Shown here: positions 37,481-46,472 of the stretch, one piece after another
Numbering within the stretch: the first letter of the stretch is position 1
Layout of the letters: every line of letters begins with the position of its first letter
Source: Acidobacteriota bacterium
GTDB lineage: Bacteria > Acidobacteriota > Blastocatellia > Pyrinomonadales > Pyrinomonadaceae
Direction: 5' to 3'
DNA length: 56,661 nucleotides
Assembly: GCA_029557535.1 (NCBI GenBank)
Contig: JAKQII010000259.1
Location: forward strand, 1 to 56,661
Position numbers and translations under genes: made by a program
Notes under the pieces: generated by a model
Seen by the model: the letters and a program-made list of their open reading frames with translations, nothing else
Told to the model about the DNA's origin: nothing
Database searches by the model: none

Positions 37481-37580
37481 TCAGTGGTCAGTGGACGGTG
37501 CTCAGTTGTCAGAGAAACTACTCGACAATCACCAATCGCTGACTACCGACCACTGACCACTGACCACTGACCACTGACTC
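37481..37580. repeat. inverted pair of TCAGTGG/CTGACCA heptamer arrays
   Basis: Units TCAGTGG, TCAGTGG, ACGGTGC, TCAGTTG from 37481 face CTGACTA, CCGACCA and four CTGACCA units at 37539-37580. The complementary arrays could form a stem between the Rieske and cytochrome b coding regions, ending 6 bases before the cytochrome b start. Confidence 0.9.
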
Positions 37581-37586
37581 AAAATT

Positions 37587-38900
37587 ATGAGCGAGAAAAA
37601 GAACAATATCTTCAGCACGTTGAGCAGCATGCCGGCGGCGATCTGGTCGTCCGTGTTCAGGAACAACCTGCCGTACACGGATCTCGGCCGTTCAAAGACC
37701 AGCTTCAACAACTTCTTCCTCCACATTCACCCGGTCAAGGTTCACCGGCATACATTGAAACCGTGGTTCACGATGGGGCTTGGACTGATCAGTCTGTTCC
37801 TGTTCCTGATCCTCGTCGTTACGGGCGTTTTGTTGATGTTCTATTACGTGCCGTCAACGGCGCAGGCGTACGACCGGATGCTCGATCTTCGCGGATCGGT
37901 CGCGTTCGGAGTATTCCTTCGGAACATGCACCGCTGGTCTGCACACGGAATGGTAGCCGCTGTCTTTCTCCACATGTGCCGTGTGTTCTTCACCGGTTCA
38001 TACAAGAAGCCCCGCGAGTTCAACTGGGTGATCGGCGTTATCCTTTTCCTGCTCACGCTATTTCTGAGCTTCACCGGCTACCTGCTTCCGTGGGATCAGC
38101 TCGCATTCTGGGCGATCACGGTCGGCACCGCGATTGCGGGCTACGCACCGGTCGTCGGCGAACAGATGCGATTCCTCCTGCTCGGCGACACGACCGTCGG
38201 CCAGGAAGCGCTGCTCCGATTTTATGTCCTGCACGTCGCCGTCCTTCCCGTGGTAATGGTGGTGCTGATCGCGATCCACTTTTGGCGCATCCGCAAAGAC
38301 GGCGGGCTTTCGCGCCCGGAAGAAGCCGACATCGTGGAACCGGCTGCGGTCGGGACCGTTCTCGCGACGCCCGCGCCGGCGATGGCCATGGCCACCGCGG
38401 CCGGCGGGATCAACGTCATCGAGAAGAAGAACTACGGTATCCAGGGACTCGTCCGCGGACCGTTCGCAAAGGTCGGCAACGTGCCCGACAACTCGGTCTT
38501 CAGCTATCCGAACCTCCTGCTCGCGGAGCTGTTCGTTTTCATCCTGACCGTGCTTGGCGTGCTCCTTGTCTCGGCGTTCTTCAACGCTCCGCTCGAAGAG
38601 GCAGTCAATGTTCTGCATCCGCCGAATCCGGCAAAAGCACCGTGGTATTTCCTCGGCCTGCAGGAAATGGTCAGTTACTCCGCGTTCTGGGGCGGCGTCG
38701 GCATCCCGGCGATCGAGGTCCTGGTGCTGCTGCTCGTGCCGTACTTCGACCGCGGCCAGAAGGGCGTCGGCAAGTGGTTTGCGAAGGAACGCCTGCTGGC
38801 GAACACGCTGTTCCTGACGTTCGTCGTCGTGAACATCGTCCTGATCATCATCGGAACGTTTTTCCGGGGTCAGAATTGGGAGTTTGTGTCGCCGTTCTAG
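37587..38900 (+). CDS. cytochrome b (b6/subunit IV fused type) of the bc complex
   Basis: A 437-residue heme b protein with about eight membrane segments. The N-terminal half has heme-ligand histidines in [21 protein letters not shown] and [20 protein letters not shown], and the Qo motif region [13 protein letters not shown]. The C-terminal half has [20 protein letters not shown], the subunit-IV signature (PxxPxKxPWYF). Fusion of the two halves is as in bc1 cytochrome b, but spacing and loops look b6f-like. It catalyses quinol oxidation with the Rieske subunit. Probably translated from the polycistronic message. Confidence 0.93.
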   Translation: MSEKKNNIFSTLSSMPAAIWSSVFRNNLPYTDLGRSKTSFNNFFLHIHPVKVHRHTLKPWFTMGLGLISLFLFLILVVTGVLLMFYYVPSTAQAYDRMLDLRGSVAFGVFLRNMHRWSAHGMVAAVFLHMCRVFFTGSYKKPREFNWVIGVILFLLTLFLSFTGYLLPWDQLAFWAITVGTAIAGYAPVVGEQMRFLLLGDTTVGQEALLRFYVLHVAVLPVVMVVLIAIHFWRIRKDGGLSRPEEADIVEPAAVGTVLATPAPAMAMATAAGGINVIEKKNYGIQGLVRGPFAKVGNVPDNSVFSYPNLLLAELFVFILTVLGVLLVSAFFNAPLEEAVNVLHPPNPAKAPWYFLGLQEMVSYSAFWGGVGIPAIEVLVLLLVPYFDRGQKGVGKWFAKERLLANTLFLTFVVVNIVLIIIGTFFRGQNWEFVSPF

Positions 38901-38919
38901 GCGCAAAGGAATTGACGAT

Positions 38920-40752
38920 ATGAAAATGCGATTATCACTGGCAATTGCAAGTTTGGCGATCCTCGGGGTGCACGGGTTCGTCTTTTACCAGCAGTTCTTC
39001 CACAAGTGGGAGACCTACCAAAATTCCTATTTCGACCAGGCGCGGACATTGGCCAAGACCGACCAGGAACGGGAGGCGCTTGCTTCGCGCTCGCCGAAGA
39101 TCGAGCAGATCATCGTGACCCAATTCGGGAGCACCCGCGTCGACCGGTGCACGACCTGCCATATCGGCATCGACGACCCGCGTTTCAAGGAAAACAACCA
39201 GCCCTACAAAGCCCACCCGTATACCGCCGAACTCGGCGACCGCGAGATCAACGGCAAGTGGGAACGCCGTCACAAGTTCGCCGATATCGGGTGCACGGTC
39301 TGCCATGACGGGCAAGGTCGTGGACTTCAGGAGTTCTACGCCCACGGCGAGGACGAATTCTGGACCGAACCGATGCTCGGCTACGTCGTCCAGGAGAACT
39401 GGAGACCCGAATTCAAAGACAAGTTGAAGGGCAAGGAGTTCATGCAGGCGAACTGTGCGCAGTGTCATACCGACAAGGACTTCAAATCGACTCCGCTCGT
39501 CAACAAGGGCCGCGAAGTCTTCGTCCAGCAGAATTGCTACGGCTGTCACCGGATCGAGGGAATCTCGAACGGTACGCTCGGACCTGATCTTTCTGATGTC
39601 GGCAAGAAGTGGAGCCTGAACTACATCCACGAGTCGATCGTCGATCCGCGCGCGAACAGTGCCACGTCGTTCATGCCGAAATTCAACATGACCGACGAAG
39701 AGGTCAAGGCCCTGACGATCTTCCTCAAGAGCCGTCGAGGTTTCAACTACGCCGAAACGCAGCTTGACCGCTATCGCGCAACCCTGACGAAGTCACCGGC
39801 AACTTCCCCGGAATCAACCGAACCCGGCGCGACAACGCCGGCCGTTGCCGACGCCAAGCTTGGCGAACAGCTTGTTCAGCAGCGCGCCTGCGCGGCCTGC
39901 CATAAGATCGGCGAGACCGACGGTGGAATCGCGCCTGACCTCTCGTACGAAGGGCTGATCAAGGACAGCGAATGGATCGTTGCCCACTTCAAGGACCCGC
40001 GGGCTTTGATCCCCGATTCGATCATGCCGACGTTCACGTTCAGCGACGGCGACTTCCGCTCGATGGCGGCCTACCTCGGAACATTGAACAAACCGCCGGC
40101 CTTGAACAATCCGCAGGAGATCTACACGAACCTCTGCATGCGTTGTCACGGCGACAAGGGCGACGGGCACGGTATGATCGCGATCTATCTCGATCCGTAT
40201 CCGCGCGACTTCACCAACGCCGGATTCATGAACAGCAAACCTGAAGATCGCCTCATCAGCTCGATCAAGAACGGTGTCGGCGGAACTTCGATGCCGGCTT
40301 GGGGCAAAGTCCTCAACGACGAACAGATCAAGGGAGTTTTGGGCTATATCAATCAGAACTTCACGAAAGAAGCGCGTACCGAGATCAAGCCGCGCAAAAT
40401 TCCGGACCAGAATCCGGTCGCGATGTCGCCGGACTCTGTCGCACGCGGCGAGGGCATTTACCTGCAGCGCTGCACCGGCTGCCACGGACGGAAGGCCGAC
40501 GGCAAGGGAGCGAACTCGCTGGATATTCTGCCGCGGCCGCGGAATTTGCTGAACACCGCATTCGTGACGCAAACCAATGACCGCCGGCTCTTCGAATCGA
40601 TCATGTACGGTGTCCAGGGAACAGCGATGCCGCCGTGGATCGACTACGGTCTGACGACGGAAGACGTCGGCGACCTCGTCAATTACATACGGAGCCTGAA
40701 TCAGGGCAAAAAGGATGCCGGGTTGATGACCCTGCTGATCAGAGGACATTGA
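38920..40752 (+). CDS. seven-heme membrane-anchored cytochrome c of the bc complex
   Basis: A 610-residue c-type cytochrome with an N-terminal anchor/signal ([20 protein letters not shown]). It has seven CxxCH sites: CTTCH, CTVCH, CAQCH, CYGCH, CAACH, CMRCH and CTGCH. The last two lie in domains resembling the cytochrome c domains of CcoP. It stands where a cytochrome c1 would be expected after cytochrome b. It probably carries electrons from Rieske to the cbb3 oxidase encoded next (inference from order). The start has AAGGA 9 bases upstream. A spacer ([10 protein letters not shown]) separates hemes 4 and 5, suggesting two modules fused. Confidence 0.93.
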   Translation: MKMRLSLAIASLAILGVHGFVFYQQFFHKWETYQNSYFDQARTLAKTDQEREALASRSPKIEQIIVTQFGSTRVDRCTTCHIGIDDPRFKENNQPYKAHPYTAELGDREINGKWERRHKFADIGCTVCHDGQGRGLQEFYAHGEDEFWTEPMLGYVVQENWRPEFKDKLKGKEFMQANCAQCHTDKDFKSTPLVNKGREVFVQQNCYGCHRIEGISNGTLGPDLSDVGKKWSLNYIHESIVDPRANSATSFMPKFNMTDEEVKALTIFLKSRRGFNYAETQLDRYRATLTKSPATSPESTEPGATTPAVADAKLGEQLVQQRACAACHKIGETDGGIAPDLSYEGLIKDSEWIVAHFKDPRALIPDSIMPTFTFSDGDFRSMAAYLGTLNKPPALNNPQEIYTNLCMRCHGDKGDGHGMIAIYLDPYPRDFTNAGFMNSKPEDRLISSIKNGVGGTSMPAWGKVLNDEQIKGVLGYINQNFTKEARTEIKPRKIPDQNPVAMSPDSVARGEGIYLQRCTGCHGRKADGKGANSLDILPRPRNLLNTAFVTQTNDRRLFESIMYGVQGTAMPPWIDYGLTTEDVGDLVNYIRSLNQGKKDAGLMTLLIRGH

Positions 40753-40822
40753 CATTTGGGAAATGGGATTTCGGATCTGTCGGACCGAAGTTTGAAAATT
40801 CAGATCCAATTTGGAGTGAAAA

Positions 40823-42256
40823 ATGCAAAATGAATCAACCATAGCCGCGGCTGAGATTCCCGTCTCGGAATCCGCAAAACGCACGGAGATGATCCACGAG
40901 GACACGACCGCGAAGTTGTTCCTGCTCAGTTCGGTCACCTACTTCTTCATCGTCGGAATTATCGCGCTGCTCATCGCCGCAAAATTCGTCATGCCGTCGT
41001 TCCTCGGAACGATCCCGCAACTGACATACGGAAGGCTACGGCCGCTGCACGTAAACGGAATGCTGTTTGGCTGGCTGTTGGCGTGCGACATGGCGCTGAT
41101 GTATTACGTTGTGCCCCGTCTGTGCGGCGTCAAGCTTTGGAGCGAGAAACTCGGAATCGCGACCGGAGTGCTTTGGAACGTCATTATTCTCAGCGCCGTC
41201 GTGAGTTTCCTGATGGGCTGGAACCAGGGTTGGGAATACGCCGAACTGCCGTTGATCCTTGACGTCGGCGTCGTTCTCGCGTGGGTCATGTTCGGCGCAA
41301 ACGTCTTCATGACGATCGCCAACCGCAAGTATCAGGCGATGTACGTCACACTCTGGTACGCGATGGGAACGATCCTCTGGACGGCGTTCGTTTATCTGAC
41401 CGGCAACTTTGCGACGCTGTTCACGACGGGCGTCAACCAAGCGAACCTGAACTGGATGTACGTCCACAACGCCGTCGGCCTGATCTTTACGCCGGTCGGG
41501 CTCGCGATCGCCTATTACTTCATTCCGAAGGCATCCAACACTCCGCTCTACAGTCACAAGCTTTCGATGATCGGCTTTTGGTCGCTGGCGTTCGTTTATG
41601 TCTGGACGGGCGCGCACCACATGCTCCACGGTCCGATCTCACAATGGCTGCAGACGATCACGATCGTCTTCTCGGTAATGCTCCTGATCCCGGTTTGGGC
41701 GGCCGTCTACAATTTCTTCGCAACGATGAAGGGCCAATGGCACCAACTTCGTGACAACGTGTCGCTGAAGTTCCTGATGTCCGGGGTCGTGTTTTACCTG
41801 CTCACCTGCTTCCAGGGTCCGATGCATAGTCTTCACGTCGTCAACGCGATCGTCTCAAAGACCGACTGGATCCCGGGACATGCTCACATGGCCGTTCTCG
41901 GAGCCTTTTCGTTCTTCGCGATCGCGGGTACGTACTACGCGCTGCCGCGGCTCTTCAACACCGAACTTTATTCGGACGCGCTCGCGAACTGGAGTTTCTG
42001 GCTGCTGCTGATCGGCGGTCTCGGTTTCTTCGTGACGCTTTGGCTCGGCGGCTTCTGGCAGGGCTGGCAGTGGAACAATCCGGCGATCCCGTTCATTGAC
42101 ACGGTTGTCGCCCTTCAGCCTGTGTGGGCCGTAAGGCTCGGTTCCGGATTCCTGATGTTCGGCGGAATCGTGGCGTTCGGTTACAACGTGCTGGCGACGG
42201 TGCTCGGCGCAAAAGGATCGGGCGTTGAAGCAAACCCCGCGGAGGTGGCCGCTTGA
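40823..42256 (+). CDS. ccoN: cbb3-type cytochrome c oxidase subunit I (CcoN)
   Basis: The 477-residue catalytic core with about 12 membrane helices. GRLRPLHVNGMLFGW, YVHNAVGLIFTPVGLAIAYYF and VYVWTGAHHMLHGP contain the low-spin heme, CuB and high-spin heme histidines typical of CcoN. KTDWIPGHAHMAVLGAF carries another conserved His pair. It reduces O2 to water at high affinity. GGAG lies 7 bases before the ATG. Followed by ccoO after 39 bases. Confidence 0.97.
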   Translation: MQNESTIAAAEIPVSESAKRTEMIHEDTTAKLFLLSSVTYFFIVGIIALLIAAKFVMPSFLGTIPQLTYGRLRPLHVNGMLFGWLLACDMALMYYVVPRLCGVKLWSEKLGIATGVLWNVIILSAVVSFLMGWNQGWEYAELPLILDVGVVLAWVMFGANVFMTIANRKYQAMYVTLWYAMGTILWTAFVYLTGNFATLFTTGVNQANLNWMYVHNAVGLIFTPVGLAIAYYFIPKASNTPLYSHKLSMIGFWSLAFVYVWTGAHHMLHGPISQWLQTITIVFSVMLLIPVWAAVYNFFATMKGQWHQLRDNVSLKFLMSGVVFYLLTCFQGPMHSLHVVNAIVSKTDWIPGHAHMAVLGAFSFFAIAGTYYALPRLFNTELYSDALANWSFWLLLIGGLGFFVTLWLGGFWQGWQWNNPAIPFIDTVVALQPVWAVRLGSGFLMFGGIVAFGYNVLATVLGAKGSGVEANPAEVAA

Positions 42257-42295
42257 GTTCCGATTCGAACTCACTGAGTGGATTTGGAGGAAACT

Positions 42296-42865
42296 ATGTT
42301 ACAGAAAGCTGATTACAACGCCGCGTTCTTCGTCGCCGCCGCGCTCGGACTCTTCTTTATCGGCGGATTGCTGACGACCGTCGTGCCGCCGTTGATCGAT
42401 TCCAGCTGGTCGAAGCCGTTCGAGAACAGCGATCCGGCAAACGGACCGGTCGGAAAACTGCGGCAACTCAACGAACAGGAACTTCAGGGACGCGCGATCT
42501 ATGTCCGCGAAGGATGCTGGTACTGCCATACGCAGCAGGTCCGGACGATCCTCGCCGATACGAAACGCTACGGATGGCGCGGCGTCGACGCCCCGATCTC
42601 GACGCCGGACGAATTTGTCTACGACAGTCCGCATATGTTCGGGACCAAACGCACCGGGCCGGATCTGGCCCGCGTTGGCGGAAAATACAACGACCAATGG
42701 CACCGCGCGCATTTCCGCAACCCGGCGGATCTGGTTCCGGGATCGATCATGCCGCCGTTCCCGTGGATCGCGAACAACGAGGCCGAGTTCAAGGCGATGG
42801 TCGCGTACCTGCAAACGCTCGGCCGCGCCAAGGACTGGCGGCCGGATAATGACTATGAAAAGTAG
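42296..42865 (+). CDS. ccoO: cbb3-type cytochrome c oxidase subunit II (CcoO)
   Basis: A 189-residue monoheme cytochrome with an N-terminal anchor (FFVAAALGLFFIGGLLTTVVPP, in parts AAALGLFFIGGLLTTVV). Heme site C74-W-Y-C77-H78 lies in REGCWYCHTQQVR, the CcoO signature; the Met ligand region is near the PGSIMPPFPW motif. It passes electrons from a donor cytochrome to CcoN. ATG 42296 has GGAGG 5 bases upstream; a GTG further up at 42278 is not needed. No ccoP follows. Confidence 0.95.
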   Translation: MLQKADYNAAFFVAAALGLFFIGGLLTTVVPPLIDSSWSKPFENSDPANGPVGKLRQLNEQELQGRAIYVREGCWYCHTQQVRTILADTKRYGWRGVDAPISTPDEFVYDSPHMFGTKRTGPDLARVGGKYNDQWHRAHFRNPADLVPGSIMPPFPWIANNEAEFKAMVAYLQTLGRAKDWRPDNDYEK

Positions 42866-42936
42866 TGGACAGTGGTCAGTGGTCAGTGGACAGAAAGAAT
42901 TCGGCTACTGACCACTGACAACCGACCACCGATCAC
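42866..42936. repeat. inverted pair of TGGTCAG/CACTGAC heptamers
   Basis: TGGACAG, TGGTCAG, TGGTCAG, TGGACAG (42866-42893) face TACTGAC, CACTGAC, AACCGAC, CACCGAT (42906-42933). The arms are complementary and could form an intercistronic stem directly after the ccoO stop. Confidence 0.9.
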
Positions 42937-42937
42937 T

Positions 42938-42965
42938 TTCGCCGCGCAGTAGCGCGCCGCTGAAC
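42938..42965 (+). repeat. 28-bp hairpin repeat, copy 4
   Basis: Core CGCGCAGTAGCGCG as at 8973, 9027 and 9916, 5 bases before the start of the next small gene. Confidence 0.75.
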
Positions 42966-42970
42966 AGACT

Positions 42971-43150
42971 ATGGACTACACATACCCGAGCGTTTATTTC
43001 GCCTATTTCTTTTTCCTGATCGTCGCGATCGGTGCGCTTTACTTCTTCGTGAAAAGCTACCGTGACGGATATTGGGGAGACGAGGGCGAAGAGATCAAGT
43101 ACAGGATTTTCGAAGAGGAAGAACTCGGAGGCGAGAATGGACGAAAATAA
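42971..43150 (+). CDS. 59-residue membrane protein, CcoQ/CcoS-like
   Basis: One membrane helix (VYFAYFFFLIVAIGALYFFV) then an acidic tail (GDEGEEIKYRIFEEEELG). CcoQ and CcoS proteins have this shape, and the position right after ccoNO is the usual place of ccoQ, so it is a candidate small cbb3 subunit or assembly factor (inference). It overlaps the next gene by 14 bases. A Shine-Dalgarno is not obvious; the 28-base hairpin repeat lies just upstream. Too short to assign confidently by similarity alone. Confidence 0.65.
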   Translation: MDYTYPSVYFAYFFFLIVAIGALYFFVKSYRDGYWGDEGEEIKYRIFEEEELGGENGRK

Positions 43151-43439
43151 AGAAAACACAGAGATCAAGGAATACGCGGACGGCTGGATGACCGAACGCA
43201 AAGGTACCGACGTTCCGGCTTTCCTGAAGGCTGCCTTCGTCATCATTCCGTTGGGTGCGATGACGTATTTTCTCGTTTATATGAACGGCGAGACGTTCCA
43301 TTCTGAACGCGGACAACTCGTCGAAGCGTTCAACAAGGCAACCGGCACGGCGAACGGATTCATGTATTTTGTGATCACGCTGATCGCAATTTACGCAATA
43401 CTTTTGATCCTTTTCGTGTTCAGGAAGTTCAAAGACTGA
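43137..43439 (+). CDS. 100-residue two-helix membrane protein of the cbb3 operon
   Basis: The start at 43137 has a near-perfect GGAGG at 43127-43131. Helix 1 is LKAAFVIIPLGAMTYFLVYM, then an outside loop (NGETFHSERGQLVEAFNKATG) and helix 2 YFVITLIAIYAILLILFVFR. The N-terminus (EIKEYADGWMTERKGTDVPAFLKAAF) faintly recalls the anchor of CcoP (YDGI-x-E-x-DNPLP), but no CxxCH is present. It may be a heme-less relic or functional replacement of CcoP (inference). I do not recognise it otherwise. Confidence 0.7.
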   Translation: MDENKENTEIKEYADGWMTERKGTDVPAFLKAAFVIIPLGAMTYFLVYMNGETFHSERGQLVEAFNKATGTANGFMYFVITLIAIYAILLILFVFRKFKD

Positions 43440-43443
43440 GGTC

Positions 43444-43565
43444 ATTTGCGATTTTCGATTTGCGATTTGCGATCGTCGATCACCGGTGTCTCATATCCGG
43501 ATTCCGACTCTAAATCGACGGTGCAGATCCAAATCGAAAATCGAAAATCGAAAATCGAAAATGAC
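43444..43565. repeat. inverted pair of ATTTGCG/AAATCGA heptamer arrays
   Basis: ATTTGCG, ATTTTCG, ATTTGCG, ATTTGCG, ATCGTCG, ATCACCG (43444-43485) face four AAATCGA units and AAATGAC (43531-43565). Both arrays keep an exact 7-base step. The start codon at 43561 is inside the last unit. Confidence 0.93.
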
Positions 43566-45501
43566 TAACGATTCTCTACAATTCGAGGTCGCCGACCATA
43601 AAGACGCCGATTATTGGATGCGGATGGTCAAGTGCCAGGACGCTTGTCCGGTGCACACGAACGCCTGCGGCTACGTCACCGCGATCGCCGAGGGACGCGA
43701 TCTTGATGCCTACAAGATCGCCCGCGCAACCAATCCTTTCGCCTCGATCTGCGGACGCGTCTGCGGCGCCCCGTGCGAGGCGAACTGCCGCCGCGGGTCG
43801 CTCGATACCCCGATCACGATCCGCGCGCTGAAACGGTTCGTGACCGAGCAATTCGGACCGGAGTCCGGCGATTTCAGCTGGTATCGTGAAGGCTGCAACA
43901 CCAAGATGCTGCCTCCGGAACAGGGCGAAGGCGAACGCATTGCGGTCGTCGGCGCCGGCGTCGCGGGCCTGACCGTCGCGCATGACCTGATCCAGCTCGG
44001 TTACAAGGTCACGGTCTTCGAAGCGTACGACGAACCGGGCGGAATGCTAACGGCGGGCGTGCCGATATATCGCCTGCCACGTGATCTCGTCCGGGCCGAA
44101 ATTGATGCAATTCTTTCTATGGGGGTGGAATTGAAATGCAACATGCGGCTCGGACGGGATTTTACAATCGCCGATCTCCGGAAGGAAGGCTACAAGGCCA
44201 TTTTCCTCGGGATCGGTCTTCAGAAAGGCCGCAAGATCCCGATCGAAGGCGCCGAATTGCCGCAGGTTTTCGACGGCCTCGATTTCCTGCGCGCCTTCAA
44301 CGAAGGCAAGCCGATGGAGATCGGGCGAAAGGTTGTGGTGATCGGCGGCGGCAACGTCGCATATGACGTCGCCCGTTCCGCGGTCCGTCCCGCAAAAGTT
44401 CCGATGGCGGACGCGGCGTCGGACATGGAACGCACCGAGCGGATCGCGTATGACGTCGCCCGCTCCGCATTGCGTCTCAGCGGCGACAAGGAAGTCCATA
44501 TCGTCTGTCTCGAGAAGCGCAGCGAAATGCCCGCCGATGAGATCGAGATCGTCGAAGGCGAAGAGGAAGGGATCCGCCTGCACGCCGAACGCGGCCCGCG
44601 CCTGATCCTCAACGAAGAGGGTTACGTCACCGGGCTTCGGACCGTGAAATGTCTGTCGGTATTCAACGACGAGGGCAAGTTCGCGCCGAAGTTCGACGAG
44701 GAATACATCGAGGACATCAGCGCCGATACGATCATGTTCGCGATCGGCCAGCAGTCGGACCTGTCGTTCCTTAAAGACGGTGACGGCGTCGATGTCGAGA
44801 ACGGACTGATCAAGGTCGATCCCGACACATATCAGACGACCGCTCCGGACGTTTTCGCCTGCGGCGACGTCGCGCACGGACCGCGGCTGTTCATCCACGC
44901 CATCGCCTCGGCGCAGATCGCCGCGCGATCGATGCACGATTATCTTCGCGGTACCCGCACGGACGTCGTCGTCAAGAAATCGTGGGCTCCGGCAAAATAC
45001 ACGATGGTTGACGGTTGGGAGCGGATGCGCCGCGAACTGCCGCCGGCGCTTGAAAGCGAGAAGCGGGCGTCGTCGAACGAGATCGTCGAGATCAATTACA
45101 GCGATTCGGAAGCGCGCAAGCAGGCCGCGCGCTGCCTGCGCTGCAATGTCAACACCGTGTTCGATACGTCGATCTGCATCGCCTGTAACGGCTGCGTCGA
45201 TGTGTGTCCGGAGAACCTGATAAAACTGGTCGGACTGCATCAGGTCAGAGCGGATCGCGGACTGATGCAGATCGCGTCAGACTCGCTCGGGATCACACAA
45301 GCGGATCTGGCCGGCTACTCGAACGCGGAGCTCGAGGAACTCGGCGGGATCATGCTCAAAGACGAGGAAACGTGCATCCGGTGCGCGATGTGCGCGTCAC
45401 GGTGCCCGACGCACGCGATCCAGATGAAGGAATTCAGGTTCACACGCGAATGCGTAACCATCCACGCGCGGAACCCGAAGATCCGGTACGCGGAGCAGTG
45501 A
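43561..45501 (+). CDS. GltD-like FAD/NAD(P) oxidoreductase with ferredoxin domains
   Basis: A 646-residue protein. The N-terminal domain has a two-cluster cysteine set (KCQDACPVHTNACGYV and ICGRVCGAPCEANC), as in glutamate synthase small subunits. An FAD fold begins IAVVGAGVAGLTVAHDL, and an NAD(P)-binding fold VVVIGGGNVAYDVARSA. The C-terminus holds a 4Fe-4S pair (CIACNGCVDVCPENLI and CIRCAMCASRCPTHAI). A repeated AYDVARSA motif (residues near 264 and 298) brackets an insert. There is no gltB nearby, so it probably moves electrons between NAD(P)H and ferredoxin or quinone in this respiratory locus (inference). The stop is inside the following array, ending YAEQ. Confidence 0.88.
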   Translation: MTNDSLQFEVADHKDADYWMRMVKCQDACPVHTNACGYVTAIAEGRDLDAYKIARATNPFASICGRVCGAPCEANCRRGSLDTPITIRALKRFVTEQFGPESGDFSWYREGCNTKMLPPEQGEGERIAVVGAGVAGLTVAHDLIQLGYKVTVFEAYDEPGGMLTAGVPIYRLPRDLVRAEIDAILSMGVELKCNMRLGRDFTIADLRKEGYKAIFLGIGLQKGRKIPIEGAELPQVFDGLDFLRAFNEGKPMEIGRKVVVIGGGNVAYDVARSAVRPAKVPMADAASDMERTERIAYDVARSALRLSGDKEVHIVCLEKRSEMPADEIEIVEGEEEGIRLHAERGPRLILNEEGYVTGLRTVKCLSVFNDEGKFAPKFDEEYIEDISADTIMFAIGQQSDLSFLKDGDGVDVENGLIKVDPDTYQTTAPDVFACGDVAHGPRLFIHAIASAQIAARSMHDYLRGTRTDVVVKKSWAPAKYTMVDGWERMRRELPPALESEKRASSNEIVEINYSDSEARKQAARCLRCNVNTVFDTSICIACNGCVDVCPENLIKLVGLHQVRADRGLMQIASDSLGITQADLAGYSNAELEELGGIMLKDEETCIRCAMCASRCPTHAIQMKEFRFTRECVTIHARNPKIRYAEQ

Positions 45502-45619
45502 GCAGTGAGCAGTGAGCAGTGAGCAGTGAGCAGTGAGCAGTCAGCAGTGAAAATTGAGCAGTGAGCAGTGAGTCGTGAGTCGTGAGTCGTGAGTCGTGAG
45601 TCGTGAGTCGTGAGTCGAC
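45494..45619. repeat. 18-unit heptamer array (AGCAGTG then AGTCGTG)
   Basis: Eighteen units in one register: AGCAGTG six times, AGCAGTC, AGCAGTG, AAAATTG, AGCAGTG twice, AGTCGTG six times, AGTCGAC. The change of unit type keeps the 7-base phase. The first unit overlaps the stop of the upstream gene. Confidence 0.95.
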
Positions 45620-45640
45620 GAGAGTACGTTGAAGAATGCG

Positions 45641-45675
45641 CGATCGCAAATTGCAAATCGAAAATCGCAAATGGC
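45641..45675. repeat. AAATCGC heptamer block
   Basis: CGATCGC, AAATTGC, AAATCGA, AAATCGC, AAATGGC in exact 7-base steps, upstream of the SafE-like gene. Same family as 10663 and 43444. Confidence 0.9.
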
Positions 45676-45676
45676 C

Positions 45677-45694
45677 GTGCGGATTTTTCCGCAC
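45677..45694 (+). promoter_or_regulatory. perfect 7-bp hairpin GTGCGGA-TTTT-TCCGCAC
   Basis: GTGCGGA (45677-45683) and TCCGCAC (45688-45694) around TTTT, 8 bases before the SafE-like start. It shares the TGCGGA/TCCGCA core with the inverted repeat upstream of the Rrf2 gene, but with a 4-base instead of 8-base spacer. Either a terminator-like hairpin or a weak operator. Confidence 0.4.
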
Positions 45695-45702
45695 CTAAAC
45701 AA

Positions 45703-46428
45703 ATGAACGCCTGGGAGTTTTACGTTATTTTCGCGCTCGGACTTTTCAGCAGCATGCACTGCGTGTCGATGTGCGGTCCGCTCGTCCTGTCGTACAGTTT
45801 GCCGCTCGGTTCGAAGCGATTCGGTGAACAGGCCGCGGCCCATCTTCTCTATAATGCCGGCCGGATCCTGACCTACGCGCTGATGGGCGCCGCCGCGGGA
45901 TTCGCGGGCGGAACTGTCGGTTTCGTCGGCCAATTGGCGGGTGTTGAGAACATCACGGCGATCGTCGCCGGCGCGCTGATGATCATCGCCGGCGTGATCA
46001 TGCTTGATTTGATTCCGAGCAAAAGACTCCAGAAATTCAATCCGCTGCTCTACACATCCCGCTTCCTCCGACCGCTTTCGAAGCTCTTCAGTTCGACCGC
46101 GATCGGAAGCAAATTCCCCCTCGGGATCGTCCTCGGGTTCCTTCCCTGCGGACTGATCTACGCCGCGTTGCTCAAGTCGCTCGCTTCGGGTACGGTGTTT
46201 GCAGGTGCTCTGACAATGACGGCCTTCGGTCTCGGAACCTCGGCCTCGCTTCTCGCGGTCGGTATCTTTTCCTCGGCGTTCAGCATCAAGCTCAGCCGCT
46301 GGGGGAGCCGGCTTGCGGCGGTCAGCGTCGTACTCCTTGGTCTGTTCATGGTTTCCCGGGGCGTGATGCCGATGATGAAAGCACCGGCCGATAGCAACGA
46401 GGCGGTTCCGGCCTGTCATAAGATGTAA
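45703..46428 (+). CDS. SafE/TauE-like membrane transporter (DsbD-2-type)
   Basis: A 241-residue membrane protein with about six helices. MHCVSMCGPLVLSYSLP with two Cys in the first helix and GIVLGFLPCGLIYAALL with LPCGL in the fourth are the duplicated signatures of the DsbD-2/SafE family; members next to cbb3 genes are linked to copper supply. The C-terminus ends with a His/Cys (PACHKM). Role in oxidase maturation follows from context with ccoG and ccoI and is inference. ATG 45703 is chosen because upstream codons are repeat sequence. Confidence 0.8.
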   Translation: MNAWEFYVIFALGLFSSMHCVSMCGPLVLSYSLPLGSKRFGEQAAAHLLYNAGRILTYALMGAAAGFAGGTVGFVGQLAGVENITAIVAGALMIIAGVIMLDLIPSKRLQKFNPLLYTSRFLRPLSKLFSSTAIGSKFPLGIVLGFLPCGLIYAALLKSLASGTVFAGALTMTAFGLGTSASLLAVGIFSSAFSIKLSRWGSRLAAVSVVLLGLFMVSRGVMPMMKAPADSNEAVPACHKM

Positions 46429-46472
46429 GGGCTGTCCGATCCGTGTATTATTCGATCGAACAAGGGGATAAC

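Noticed and set aside
45494-45619. Possible CRISPR array
   Set aside because: Pure tandem 7-base units with no unique spacers.
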